Below are positions 24,078 to 36,950 of a stretch of DNA of 64,000 bases, in pieces. The position numbers and the translations under genes were made by a program. Below the pieces are notes generated by a model that was not told the DNA's origin, did no database searches, and saw only the letters and a list, made by a program, of their open reading frames with translations. Location: positions 186,001-250,000 of the forward strand of contig JAIVFJ010000051.1 in NCBI GenBank assembly GCA_025765615.1, in the 5' to 3' direction. Position 1 is the stretch's first letter. Every line of letters begins with the position of its first letter. This DNA comes from Zopfochytrium polystomum (taxonomy: Eukaryota > Chytridiomycota > Chytridiomycetes > Chytridiales > Chytridiaceae).

Positions 24078-27000
24078 ATGCTGTCGTTTCTCGCCGGCCC
24101 GCTCGAGGTTGGAGGCTGCGGCGGCTCGCTTCGTCGAGCTACGACTTGCTCTCCCTTTCATTCCGCCACACGCAACTACTACAACACCGCGGGACCTTTT
24201 GTCCGGCCGTGCAACCGGTTAGCACGGAAACAATTGCCCCCCGTGCACGTTCCCCGCCGTGCCATCCAACGCTCCCCGAATCTCGTCACGCCCGACCTGC
24301 CCGGTGAACCTGGTCCCCGCCCGATCGACTATCCATCGCCACAAGCCGCCGCGATGCTGGAGATCACCAAGCCAAAGCGAATTTCCCCGACTCTGTTTCC
24401 CGACGACTATTGGGCCCAAGTCCCCGTCGAGCCGGGCTCCGAGAACGATGAGACCACCCTCGCCGCCCTCGAAGCCCTCAGCGACCTCACCGACTATGTC
24501 GTTCCCGAAGCTGCCGCACCACCCGCGCCCACGTCCAACGACGCCGCCGCCGCCACCGCCAAAGTCGCCGTGGGCTCGCGGAAGCTTTCGGCCGCGGCGG
24601 CGATCGCGACCTCCGGCGGGAGTCATCTCCTGTCCGGCGGCCGGTTCTACCGCCGGTTCACCCGTGCCGAGGACAAGCTCCTCCGCCGCGGCTTTCTCGA
24701 GCACGGCGCAGACTTTCGAGCCATTGCAAAAACGATGCTACCGCACCGGAAGCCGTTGTCGCTGAGGAGGCGGTGGTACGCGCTGACGCAGTCCATGGTT
24801 CGTCAAAAGCCGTTCACGGCTGGCTGACGTGGGTAGCAGTGGCGATGGAGGCCACGCGGGCGGTGCTGCTCCTTTCGCTGCAAATGGCGACGAGCACTTC
24901 GGCGAGGTGATGAAGATGGGGCTCGTGCCGATGGGCCCACTAACACTGGAAGAAAACGTGCAGTTGGTCAAGTTGACCGAGAAGAAGGGCGGCCTGCACG
25001 AGAGGACTTCGGCCTCGGCTGCGAGGCTGCCGAAACGCCCGCACGTTCTTACCTACTGTCGCTACGCGAGCACACTTAAACCGCGACTTCAGATGGTCGA
25101 GTTCCTCGACCCTGACTGGCGGCGCGACATTCGCGGCGCTGTCCAACGCGCCCTGGACGACAGCATCTATGAGGCCGTCTGGAACAAGCTGAAAAACGGC
25201 ACCTCCCCCAGAGGCAGCACTGACTCTGAGACAATGAATGGTGGAACGGTGGGAAAGGGAGAATCGCCCCTGGCGCCACCCAAGGATGCTTCGCCTGCGC
25301 ACCATTTGCGGAGATGGAGAGGCGGGCCGAAGTACCGGCTGCCATGGACTGTGGAGGAGAGCCAGCGGCTCTTGGAGGCGATTGAGACGATGGGGACAAA
25401 CTGGTCCTCATTTCAGCACGAGTTTCCCATGCGGTCGGCGCAATCACTGGCATATCATTACTGGAACGTACTGAGTCCTATGCGAGCGCAGGGAGAAATC
25501 CTAACGGAGCCCGCGGACCGTGGCGAAGCGCGGGACGACAGCGAGACCGATGTTGTGGTGTTCGACAAGAGTAACTCCCTGCCTTGGACGCGGGAAGAAG
25601 ACGATATCATCATGAGAGAAGTAAACAAACATTGGGCGACCCAAGCTGGCATTTGGGTTCATATTCATCAAGTCGCATTACCACAGCGATCGCCGAGGGA
25701 GATTCGGGATCGTTGGCGCGTCATCGACCCTCTCGGTAATCATTGGACAGAATGGATGCCTTCTGAAGAGGAACTTCTGCGGCGCGCGGTTGAGCGCTTT
25801 GGACCAAGCTTTCCCGCCATTCGAAAGCTCGACGCCTTTCAAGCGCGGACACTTCGCCAGCTGGCGAACAAGTGGAAAGGTGTGGGCAGCCCCAACGGCT
25901 CATTTACTCTCGCCGATTCGACTAAGTTGAGGGCACTCGTCAAGCAGGGCAAATCAGCCGAGGACTTGATCAAGGTGTTTGATTCAATCGACGAAAGAGA
26001 GGTCACGTACAGGTACCGCATGGTGAGCGCAGAGTTCCAGAGACAGGCCAAAGGGTACCAAAAATTGACGCACGAGACGGTAGACGAGTTGGTGCAGCTC
26101 TATGAGGCGGAAGTAGAAAGCCTGAGGGTTGTTGCCGACGACGTGCCATCGGCCAAGGCGTCTGCCGAAAGGGCGTCTGCCACAATGGCGGCAGCTCCGC
26201 CGGACGCCGACGTCGACGAGCCGCCGTCTCCGCCGACCTGCGAGCCCGGCAGCGACTTTTGGTTCCGACTCGCGGAGCGATACGATCGGCCGGCGGTGGT
26301 GCTTCGCAACACGGCTTATGCGCGGACGGGGCGCACGCTGATTGAGCGGCCGCTGCGGGCGTCCGAGAGGGCGTTCCTGGAGACGCGCGTCGACCAAGCC
26401 GATCCGGGACGAAAGTCGATTGGGTTTTCGTCGCTGTCGCGGTGGTTCAAGCCACCGCGCCGACCCGACTCGATCAAGGACTATGTGCGTCGCCGGATTG
26501 TGCGGTGGACGCCGCGCCTCGACGCTGCCTTACTCGAGGCGGTGACGCGCGTCGCGCCCGAGGTCGTGCACGCGATGGAGGAGGAGAAGCGCACCGCTGC
26601 CGAGCGGCTGGACGACGAGTTTGCCGCCGCCGTGGCGAAGGGTGAAGAGCTGCTGGTCGGGGACGACGGTGACTACGTCGGCGGCGGAGGCGGCGGGGGC
26701 GACGACAATGACGAGTCGGGCGAGCTGCTGCTGGACACTGCGGCGAGCTGGTGCAGCGATCGCGGGCTGGTGCCGCGGCGGCTGTTCGGCATCACCGGCC
26801 GGCGGTTGCGCGAGCTGGGACTGGTGCATGCAGATTGCGCGACGCGCTTGCCGTGGCAGGCTGTCTGCGACGAGCTGGAGCGCGAGATTCGAGCGTCGAT
26901 GCCTGATATTGTGGAGGAGTCGGCAAAGGCGCACGCGACGCAGAAAAAGAGCCGCCGCCGACCAGGCGTCGGTGGCGGCGCGGTAGATGCGAGTGCGTGC

Positions 27001-27450
27001 ACGGCGAACGGGTCCGACGGTCCGTCGGAGTCGGCCGACGCTGCGGTAGAGCCGGCGCAGGACCTTTCCCAGCAGCCGCAGCAGCCGCCGCAGCAGCCAT
27101 CATTGGCGACGGCGGTGGACAAGCCTCGGGCGAAAGGCAAGGTGTGTAGGGTCTATGGCCCGACGACGGCCGCGCAGCTTTTCGGGCGGGACGGGTCGTT
27201 CGACATGCCCCTGCGGCGGGTGCGGCGGCGGTGGGTGGCACTGCTGAACTTCGAGGAGCGCACACGGCGACGGGTGATTATCCCGCGCGAGTGGGTCGAC
27301 CAGATCGAGTCGATCGACGCGGTGCGGGCGAAGGTAGTGTCGGTGGCACTGGAGGAACTGAGGACGCGGAAGTCCTCGAAAGCGGCACCGCCAAAGACGA
27401 CGACGACGACGCGGCGAAGAAGCCAAGGAAGGAGTGATGACGAAAAATAA
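24078..27450 (+). CDS. large multi-Myb/SANT repeat protein
   Basis: Encodes about 1,120 residues with at least four Myb/SANT-like helix-turn-helix repeats. R1 is FTRAEDKLLRRGFLEHGADF (about residue 195). Others are LPWTVEESQRLLEAIETMGT with W...F...RSAQSLAYHYW, LPWTREEDDIIMREVNKHWA with RSPREIRDRWR, and EWMPSEEELLRRAVERFGPS with RTLRQLANKWK. A weaker one begins SFTLADSTKLRALVKQG. The spacing of Trp residues suits DNA binding, so a transcription factor (SNAPc4- or Bas1-like) or telomere-type factor is possible, but the family is not assignable. The N-terminus (MLSFLAGPLEVGGCGGSLRR, no early acidic residues apart from one Glu) could be a mitochondrial presequence. Near 24825 the frame moves by one base between VRQKPFTA and DVGSSGDGG. 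Very GC-rich codon use, with Asp- and Gly-rich and Gln/Pro-rich linkers. Confidence 0.75.
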
Positions 27451-28279
27451 TTTATTTATGGGAGCGTCTATTCGTAAGAGCCCCCTCTTCTAAGTAAGCA
27501 TAAACCCCCCTTGAACCCAAGTAAGAAGACAAACAGCAGAGTCAGGGGCAGATGAACGCAAGGCCAGCGGACACGCCCAAGACGGGAGAACAGAGAGTGT
27601 GGCTAGAAGGGAGAAAGCGAACAAAGATAGCGGCACGTTCCAGTAGAACAAGTCTGATCTTATACGCACGCCAGATTTGAGCAGATCACCACTACGGGGG
27701 TGCGGGAGGGGGCGGAGGAGGAACGAAGAACTCGCCAGATCAAGCAAGCGATTTGCTCAGCAGTACAGCCAACATCGGGAGAGTCTACCACGAGGCTGCG
27801 GCGGGTCCTCAAGGTCGGTGGTGTGGCCGAGAGAATGTTGTGGACAGTGATGCCCGCTGCCGACACCACATGCCCTTTTGCATGTCCGCATTCATAGGAC
27901 GCATGAGCGCGCAGCCGTGGATGAATCACTTAGAAGGGGGGGTCTACGAATAGGGGCTCCCATAATTTTATTTATTTTGATCGTTGGACTGTACTGTCGG
28001 TTCCGTCTGGTTCATGGGCGTATCGATGTGGCTGGTGCATTGTTGGGCATGCGTCGGACAATGCCAAAAATGGGTAGTGTTTGGGTGCCCCCCTCCACTG
28101 CTCGCTGGTTCCCGACACTCCAAACAGGGAAACCGGCAATGCGGCTATCCTTATTAAGTGCCCGTTGTCCTTCTGTCGGGCGGTCTGGGGGAAGACAGGG
28201 CTGGGACGATAGAAAGACCGACAAAACAAAGCAAAAAAATAAAAAATAAAATCAATCGAGGCAAGGAGCGGTCTCTCCA
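27451..28279. other. intergenic, no supported gene
   Basis: About 830 bp downstream of the Myb gene. Short frames only, with no recognisable domain. Confidence 0.4.
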
Positions 28280-29984
28280 ATGGTCGCCGCCATCGACTGC
28301 GAGAGCGGACGCCAGGGTGGAGGCAGCGGCGACGCCTTTGCGGAGGAAGCAGCCTTCTCGCCATCACCATCGTCAACGCAATCGCCGTGGCCCTCAGCTG
28401 GGCGATGTGGACGCGCATCCTGGACCTGACCTGCACCTTGACACATACCCTGGCCGCGTGCCGTGCACTCCACCATCGCAGCCGTCTCCCCCTAACGCTA
28501 TTAACATGAGCCCTTCAGCTGGCCCTAATCTGCAGCCTGCACCTGCGCCTGCGTCCTTCTCCCTATTCACAATCCAGATGACGTCCATGGCAAAACTTGC
28601 GGCGAGCGGCCGTCCCGTGGGCGAGAGGCTGCTCATTGTGTCTACCATGATTCAGGCCCTGAGCGCACGTGCGGATGAGACCGCCGACACCCCATCGTCT
28701 CGCCCAGCGGCGTCCGCGGCCAAAGGATTACATCTGCATCCGGATCGGCTTCTCGTCGGAAAGCGTCGACCTGCCGGCGCGCGTCGTCGAGCGTTCGCTG
28801 AGGTAGCTGATCTTCAACAGACGGACGAGGGAATCGATATCGGGAGCACCAGCCAAGGTTTTGGGCGCAAGTGGTGCCACGTTCCGCGTCGTTCCTCACC
28901 CCTTGCTCGCGACAACGCATTGGACGTAGACGATTCGTGCTCAGTTGCCTCATCCGCAACCCTGGCCTGGTCTAGTGCCTCCTCTAGTCGCTCCTCCGGC
29001 TCCTCGGAGAGCTCAGCTTCGACCCTTGACTCGCCGCCTCATTCTCACCCTGTCGCCAACTCGCGGACACCCCCCCTTCCGACTGCCACCTCGTCCTCCT
29101 CTTCATCGTTCAATTCAAACCCCGAAAAGGACTACGTTCGATCGTTGCCACCGTGGGCCCCAACGGCACCCCCACGGGCCCAGGCAGCCAATACTGCAGC
29201 CGCAGGAAGTTCGGAACCCCAGGACGACCGCGCGCTTCTAAATGAAGCGAAGGAGGCCCTCGCAAGGGACGTGCCAGCGGAAGAATCTCTTCGCCTTGTC
29301 TATGCACTGGCTGCGAGCCTGAAGCGGTCGGAACAGGCCTCGAGCGCAGGTCCGATGATGAGTGTCGCGAGCACTGCAAGCTCGGCTGCTGCTGCCCCAA
29401 ATCAAATGGGTAATGCCTCGAGCATTGCAACGTCAGTTGTCGCTTCTGCATCTCGGCAAACACCCCCTCCGTCACCGAAACGTGCCCCACCTTCTCGCGC
29501 GAAGTCTGTACCACGGTCCTTGTTCCGAAGCTCTGCACCGCCCCCTGTCACTCCTACAACTTCCACCCGCCCACTGTTCCGCGTCGCATCTCCGCAACCT
29601 TCCCGCTCCGCCTCGTTCCCGTATTCATCATCGCCGATTCCTCAAGACACGAACGCCATTCGCCCAGCGACGGTAGCGAGCCACATCCCGCTGCAGCAAC
29701 GCGAAAGCCCCTGTCAGCCTCGGGCGCTGTCCCCACCTCCGGTGCGAGCGCGGCGCGGCCCTGCCCCCAACACCGGTTCCGATTCCGCCGGATGTCGAAC
29801 GTGGCCGCTCCAAGGATGTAAGAACTGCTCCTCGCAAAAGTGCGGACGCGACAACTGCGAGGAAAGGGTTGTTTGCCTTTTTTCATCGGTGACACACATG
29901 GTCGGCGAAGAATTCGCAATTTCATTTGCGTGGATTCCTTGTCCGCGAACCAGTTTTGTCAATGTGTACATAGTGCGACATTAG
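28280..29984 (+). CDS. low-complexity hypothetical protein
   Basis: A long Ser/Pro/Ala-rich frame. The likely start is ATG 28280 (MVAAIDCESGRQGGG), whose frame ends after about 50 codons. The main frame then continues one base away (for example SFSLFTIQMTSMAKLAASGR, a short helical segment GERLLIVSTMIQALSA, and LNEAKEALARDVPAEESLRL). Those helices are the only ordered-looking parts. The rest is serine-rich linker with many SP sites, as in proline-directed kinase substrates. A short intron or a one-base error may join the frames. No domain is recognised. The last 40 residues after CRTWPLQGCKNCSSQK may be non-coding read-through, since low complexity ends there. Confidence 0.45.
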
Positions 29985-30466
29985 GTAGTAGAAGCGGTAT
30001 TCCGGGGAAAGTCCGAGCTAAATTTTCCAAATTCAATCAGGCACTCGTATTTTGGTACACTGATTGCTGCCCATCCTAGTCATGCTCCCTCAAGTGGTGC
30101 TAAGATGCCGTATTATTCTTTTTCCTTCTTCCTCCTTTTCCTCCTGCCTTGTTTTTTTCGCCCGCCCCTTTCCTCTTGGTTAGCCCTTGTTGGTTTTGAC
30201 CGTATTACCCACATACTTGTGATAACTTCTGACTCGTTCCACTTCCTCCTTATTGAGGACCTCTTAGACGATTGTGAATGCCCCGTTCATTGCTTTTTTT
30301 TTTTTTGGTTTCAAATCGCCGCCTCAGTAGAACGAGGTTCAAGTAAGGAAACCGTGGGAAAGAATATATAGTGTTGTTGTATTCGCTCCACCGACGTGTT
30401 CCTTCTGCAAAAGCAGTTGATCGAGGCACATCACCGAAAGTCCAATTCCAAATAGAGGCCTCTGAC
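29985..30466. other. intergenic, pyrimidine-rich
   Basis: Contains T-rich tracts (about 30120-30170 and 30293-30306), and presumably the promoter of the nucleoporin gene. No gene is seen. Confidence 0.4.
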
Positions 30467-33400
30467 ATGGCTGCTCCAGGTCCCTGGCTCGATGCGGAGG
30501 TTCGTTCCCAGTATTGCGACTACTGTCCCCCGATCGACTGCGATCCCAACGGCTCCCACGATCTTGAACAATGACGCGTAATTGAATGGTTCCTAAAGTG
30601 TGGGCGAGCTTACAATGCTTGACTGCGAACCCGTTGCCGTTAACGTCGCGTGCAGGATTCCCGTGCCTGCTCCAGTCCCAACAAATGGAAAACGCATGCT
30701 GTCAGAAGCCAGTTCAGAGCTGACCACTTTCTTACCCTGCTTTTCTTTTTCGCCACTCTCAGTTCTTGCAACTGAAGCAGATTCCTTTGGATGCCAAGCT
30801 ATCTGTATCGAGCGACTTTGAGCCTTTCGATTCGACGACCCAGCTTGTTGCAATTTCAAACATTTACGGCTATGTTGTGCTTGGGCGTGCACAAGGTACA
30901 CTCCGCTCAACCCTCCAGCGAAGTAATTCTTTTGCGTAACTCAACTCAAACTCTGCGCAGGGTTCGGTTTTGCCAATACGGCAGACGTTCGCAACACCAT
31001 GAGCGCATCCCAGAAAGGCACAGTCACGGCTCTCGATGCGATCGTGCCAGTGGATGTCCAGGACGGCCGAGTCTGCCTCCTTAGTTTGAGCGCTGACCAA
31101 AAAACGGTTGTTGTCGGAACGTCCACGGGCGCTATTCTTTTGTTTGATGCGGGCAAGTTGGCCGCGGTTTGTAGACTCGTAAACGAAATCTCGCGTTCTA
31201 AACAGCGGTTCACGAAGGGAGCGACGATGCCGTCGAAGAAATTGGACGTCACCAGCTCGCAACTCAAGAAAGTATCTCCGAACCCAGAGGCGTATCCTGA
31301 CACCATTGCTGTGTTGACCATGGGCGGTGAAGTGTTTTTTGTCGACAGTGCTGGGACATCAAGGCGCTTGCCTGTCGAAGCGACTGCCAGTGAGTTTGAC
31401 GCTTTAGGTGTCCCTTTGCTGAACCGTTTGCTCGAAGTTTCTTGGAGCAGGAGAGGGAAGCAACTTGCCTGCGGAACGAAAGACGGAAAGATTGTTCAAC
31501 TCAATTTGGAGGGTGTTGTGAAGAATGAGACTCCTCCACCAGAGGGTCTGGTGGAGGGTGCGAAAAGTAGGTGAATTTTTAACGCACCTCACTCTCGCTC
31601 AAGAATCTATTTTGTTCAGTGGGAGAGCTGCTTTGGCTTGAAGACAAGGTCTTCTTGGCTGTTTACTCTGATGCTGAGGAGGTTACATCTTTAATTTATG
31701 TGGTATCACGAGGTGGACCGGAGGTTTGGAAGTAAGCTATGCTCAGTTGTTGGTCTTACTATTTCTCCAGCAGCCGGTATCTTATACACTTCTTGACGAT
31801 CCTGTACCGGCGTTTTTGTTCCCTGAGGGACAACTGAACAGCTATTATTTCGAGGTTGTTCGTTCCTTGTGAGTCTTGTCTGTACCCTGCCCCGTGATTA
31901 TATTGATAAGCTTCCAGAGGCTCGTTTCAGTATCTTGGCCTACTGGCACGGACCTTATCATCGGAAGTTGGTGTGATTGGCTGTGAAGACTCTGGAAACT
32001 GGGCTTCTTGGAACCTACCAGATGGAGCCGGCGCTAGTATGCCTCTCGACGAGGAGGATAGGGAAACCTATGCTGTTGGATTCGGCATTGATTACACATC
32101 CACAAGTTCCCTCCCACCTGCTGAGCAAGATGGAAGTCCGCTCCCACCCGCTCCAATCATCTATATTCTGAACAACCAAGGCCGCCTTTTGACTTTTCAC
32201 TGCATCAACTTGAAGGCAAAGGATGCAACTGCATCATGCCCTGCAATGGTGAAAGAGTTGAAGACACTCAAGGTACGAAAGATGAGTGTTCGACACCGGA
32301 AACTTAGGTCATGTACAGGCAGAATCAAGCCCTCAAAAGGCTGTGATTCCGAAAAAAGAAGAGCCAGTTGCGTCTACCCCAGTTAAGATTGAGTTTTCAA
32401 GTGCATCCATTGGAAAGTCGTCGGATGCAAAGACTTCAGAGACTGTTGGCTATACTATCGGGCAGGAGGCGTCTAAAGTTCTGCAACTGCACCCTTCAAG
32501 TTACCATCGTTTGCATCGAAAGACGGGCCAGTAATTTTTAAGAGTTCAATCCCCGAAGCACCAAAGCCGGAAGCAGCCTCTTGTCTTCGCTCCTCCAAAA
32601 GGTTCAAGCACCGAAAAGAACTCATTGCCAGCCTTCCCCTCTTTTAGCTTTTCTGGAGGCACGGGTAAGAGCCAAACCTTGTTTCGCCCGCAGCTGTCTT
32701 GCAACTCACAAGTTGTCAAGGGTCGAAGCTGTTTGGTACAGACTCTCAAGCAAGTTCAGTGCCGAAACCAACAAGCTCTTTGACCTTCGCTGCACCGGCA
32801 ACAAGCATGAAACTGCCTGAACCTCAAGTCCCAAAATTTGCAGCAGACCAGGCATCTGTTTTGAAGCCTCCTGCACCTGTTGCCACCGAATATGACGTTA
32901 AGTTGGGAAACCCCTCTCTTCCGCCCGACACACCTCCATCCTTCAAGTTTGGATCTCTTCCAACGGAGAAGATTAAGACAGAGCCAACCGCCTCATCAAT
33001 AGGGCAGGTCGGCGCGTCTCCGCAAACAGTGCAGAGGACGGCACAAATCGATGAGAAACCTTCTTATGATGTGAGTGATTGGGCGAGATTATAATACCTT
33101 ATCTCTTCAAAGAACTCCGCCGAAGCATTGCTTGTCTCTTCCTTTGATCAGATTTACAAGAAAATGACGATGGAATGCCACAAGGTAGGTCGACTCTTAA
33201 CATTCGTGTCGATGACTGTTTTTGCTCCAGTTGTCCGAGCTGGCTAGTAAACCCAGAGGACTAGCATCGGCCGATACACTCTTAAGCATGAACAAAGTCG
33301 TTGCGAACTTAAACGCGAGAGTCTCCGTCGACGAGGCTTTGATTTCTGACCTTCGCCTCAAAAAAGACCAGCTTAACGAGGCCCTTGTTCTTGGTTTGCA

Positions 33401-36400
33401 TCTTTTAAGCGACTCGACTCCTGAAGTAATTCCTTCTCCCAGTTAAAGCTCAGAAGGACTTTTGTGAGAAACTGGTCGCTGACTTGTCCACGCCAGGAAA
33501 ATCGGTCGACCAGAAAGGCGGCCTAGGCCCGGAGATGAAATCAATCCAGTCCGACCTTCAAAAGAAGGCAAAGGTATATTTTTAAAAGATTTCGTACCAT
33601 TCATACGCTTTTGAAGGCGCTCGACTCAACCCTCACAAGTCTGAAACATGTCTTCTCCGAAGTCCGCCGATCTCTTACAAACGAGCGATACCTAAAGTGA
33701 GTCGCGTTTCATTTCGCCATTGTCTCAACATGCACAGAAATCCAGAATGGTCTACGCTTTCTGTCAGCATTGATCGTATGACCCAATTTTCGCTGTCGGT
33801 GCAGCAAAAATTGGAGCAGATTTCATCCACCATCTCTTCGCTCTCAGGATCGCCATCGAAGGCGAAAGCAAGCTCAGGGCGCTTCTCAATCCGCTTGGAT
33901 GAAACGGACAGTGTTTCTGTGCAGCCGACAGGTCCAATCTCCAGTAAAAGATCCGATAAGCTTCGACTACAGCAAAGTTTACTGCAGCGATTACCAAATA
34001 CTCTGACAGTGAACTACGCTGTGAATAATATCGTGGACGCACAACCAGTATCCACAGGTAAACTTCAGATAGTTTTGAATCTTTTAGCAGTTCCCAATTA
34101 ATCTGCTTTTGCAGGTCTAAAGAGAAAGGTACAATGACATTTGCGAGAAGCACAGCCTGACCCTCCCTGTTTCCTGTTGACATAGGCCACAAGTGCTAAG
34201 AGTACTGCAGTGGCACCATTAACGCCGTCGAAACCGCCTCCTGTGAAGAGTGAATATCCCACTTCAGTTAAAGCTGAAGGACCTAGTGCTGGCACGGCTG
34301 ATACGTCGTCATTATCACAAGCTGGAAACCTCAAAAGCGGAAATTTCTTTAGCTCCACTCATACGTACGCACTGTTTCCTTGTCGTGTTGGCGGGATGCA
34401 GGCGGCGCTAACATCAGCCTTTTAGTGACGGCAAGCTAATGACGGAACCCACTACGAAATTCGGTGGACGGAGTTTTAAGTCGACAGAAAGCAAGCCTCC
34501 CACTCCCCCGGTCGGCGGTGCTGGTCCAACGGTGGCCATACCCAGTTTGTTTGGAAGGTTGGTAGACTTCTGCAATAATAGTCTTCTCACTTTTCTCAAC
34601 CAGCGCCAAGGGACAAGATGCTGTCGGCTTTTCGCAGACTTCTTTCAGCTTCTCAGGTTTGCTCCAGAGATGCTATGCTTCCTTCTTCTGTTGACCCTTT
34701 CGGTTTAGGCTCCTCCAGCCCTGAAGGTCCCAAGATGACCTTCGGAAAGCCTTTTCCAAGCTTCTCCAACACTGCAATGGGTGCAGGACAGACCTCACCC
34801 TCCAGCAGCCCACTAAGTTTCGCTTCCACGGCTGCGATTCCACTGACGACAAAGCTGCCGGAAAAATCCAAAAGACAGCCCGCAACCGAGTGTTCTTGGG
34901 ATATCAAATGCACCTGCTGTTCCAACTCAGGGACTTTTCTCGTCAAGCTTCGGAAAGCTCCCGACAACCTCCACAACTTCCACAGCAGCTTCAACTCCAC
35001 CGAGCGCCCCTTCCCCCGCTTTTCCACCTTTCAGCGTGTCCACGGCTGAGTTTGGAGGCTTCAATCTCGGAAAAAATGTTAAGAAGCCGTCGGAACCATC
35101 CAGCGCCAAGCCCAACAGAGTCAGGCTCCCCTTTTGTGATTGCTCCATCGACTCCAGAGGGAAAAGTGACGAAATCTCCTAACCCACAGCTTAGACTTGC
35201 AAGCGTGGTTGCAGTGTCATCTTCGAACACACAAAGCGGCGCCGCCACGCCTCTATTGACACCAAAGGACGATCCGAGTCCTCCGCCATCGGCAACTGAA
35301 GCTGCCAACTCCAAACGAGTGTTTGCACTCAAAGATGAATTAGAATCATCCCTGAATGAGCTTCCGTTACCCGCTGTTGGTGAAGCGCCTGGGCGGATCG
35401 AGCCGAATGAGGAGTTGCCGAAAGCGGATGCCACCGTACCTGATGTGGAGGACAGAGCCATTCCGTCGTCGCAACCGACAACCGAGAAATCCGACGGCAC
35501 GCTTGTGCCCACATCAACAATAATGTTTGGGGGCTTTCGAGAGCCTGCAATTGGAACTTCTACCTCGACGACTGAAAAGGCAGCTAACGAAGAGGTGGCT
35601 GCTGAGATGCCAGTGGAAAAAATGGAGTCGCCAGAAGTATCGCCAGAACTCGGTTCTACCAACGCCACAGCATCAACCCCTGTCCCAATGGCTTTATCTT
35701 CGTTCAGCTTTGGCACGCCTCCAAAAGCCTCCACGTCAGCCGCTACATTTAATTTCACACCTTCTCCTCCCGGATTCAACACTAGCACGTCCACTTTTGG
35801 AACAGGTTCCCAAAGCAAACCGACGCTATCTTTCGGCCAAACTCTGCAAACTGATTCCGCAGCTTCCCCGCAATCAGCAGCTCAAACAGGAAGTCCGTTT
35901 GGACAAACGCAAGGCACTCCCTCGTTGTTCGGACTCGCCGCCTCCAATTCGCCTTTTGGAGTGGCAAAGAGCTCTGGTGCGTTTTCCGGATCACAGCCGC
36001 CGTTCGGCTCTTCTCTTTCCGCCGGACAAACTAGCACCGTCACCCCGAGTGGTGCAGGGCAGCCAGCGCTTGTAGGGGACTCGGCCACTCAGAAGCCCGC
36101 ATTCGGTCAGTCCAGCTTTGGTCAACCATCCTTTGGGCAGTCCGCCTTTGGGCAAACACCGCAGAAGCCTGCGCCTTCCTTTGCTTCGACGCAGCCGTCG
36201 TTCGGCCAGTCTTCATTTGGGCAACCAACCTTCGGCCAGCCATCCTTGGGTCAGCCCGCTTTTGCACAGCCGTCTCTTGGGCAGCCAGCGTTCGGCCAAC
36301 CATCATTTGGGCAGCCCGCGTTTGGTCAGCCCCCTTTTGGACAACCTGCGTTTGGACAGTCATCTTTTGGACAGGGATCCTTTGGTCAGACAGCGCCGTT

Positions 36401-36741
36401 TGCAGGATCTGGGGGATCTCCCTTTGGAGCACAGTCGAATCTCGCAGCAATGGCCCAGACTGTACGGTCGGCTCAAACCACTTTTGGCAGCTCTACGCAG
36501 TTTGGGCAGGGTGGCGGATTTGCTTCATTCGGGTAACTTTTTTTTCCCCCCGCCCAAATTGCCCCATGGCTAACAAGTCGATGTAGCAGTGCGTCGGGTC
36601 AGTCTCCATTTGGCCAGCTGGGCCAGCAACCGGCAGTGTATAAGTGCGTATGAACAATTTTATATTAATTGTCACGTTTTGACCGAAATTTTTCGCAGGC
36701 CAAAAAATTTGGGTGCGAACTTTACTCAGCACCGAGGTTGA
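30467..36741 (+). CDS. FG nucleoporin of the Nup214/Nup159 type
   Basis: A cytoplasmic-side nuclear pore protein; family members recruit the DEAD-box helicase Dbp5 through an N-terminal beta-propeller and bind transport receptors through FG repeats. Propeller landmarks include FDSTTQLVAISNIYGYVVLG, LSADQKTVVVGTSTGAILLF, WSRRGKQLACGTKDGKIVQL and LLWLEDKVFLAVYSD. A coiled-coil region follows (about 33.2-34.0 kb). After it comes a Ser/Thr/Pro-rich stretch with scattered FG and a dense array of FGQ repeats (GQSSFGQPSFGQ type, 36.1-36.4 kb). Final introns 36533-36586 and 36644-36698 lead to the end KNLGANFTQHRG. The start (MAAPGPWLDAE) and first splice are tentative. In the 34.8-35.1 kb part the FG-like frame shifts twice by one base (one at an A run near 34863). 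The same 3' end recurs twice downstream as tandem copies. Confidence 0.85.
36100..36400 (+). repeat. FG-repeat minisatellite
   Basis: A run of imperfect 24-30 nt units encoding F-G-Q-x-x-F-G-Q, the densest FG array of the nucleoporin. A shorter version lies at 38,120-38,400 in copy B. Confidence 0.85.
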
Positions 36742-36950
36742 TTATTCTTTGTCTCTGAAAAATATGAAGAAATGCGTCTTTTGCCAAAGAAGCTGCGCTA
36801 CCTTTACGGTCTGGTTGCTAAAAAAGAGCTGGCTGCATATGTGAAGCCAGTATTACCACGAACAAAGAGCTCCACCAGACACCAAGTTTTCGTGCGCTGA
36901 GTGGCCAGGCGGAACTCCGTCTGGACACACAACACAACTTTGAACACGTC

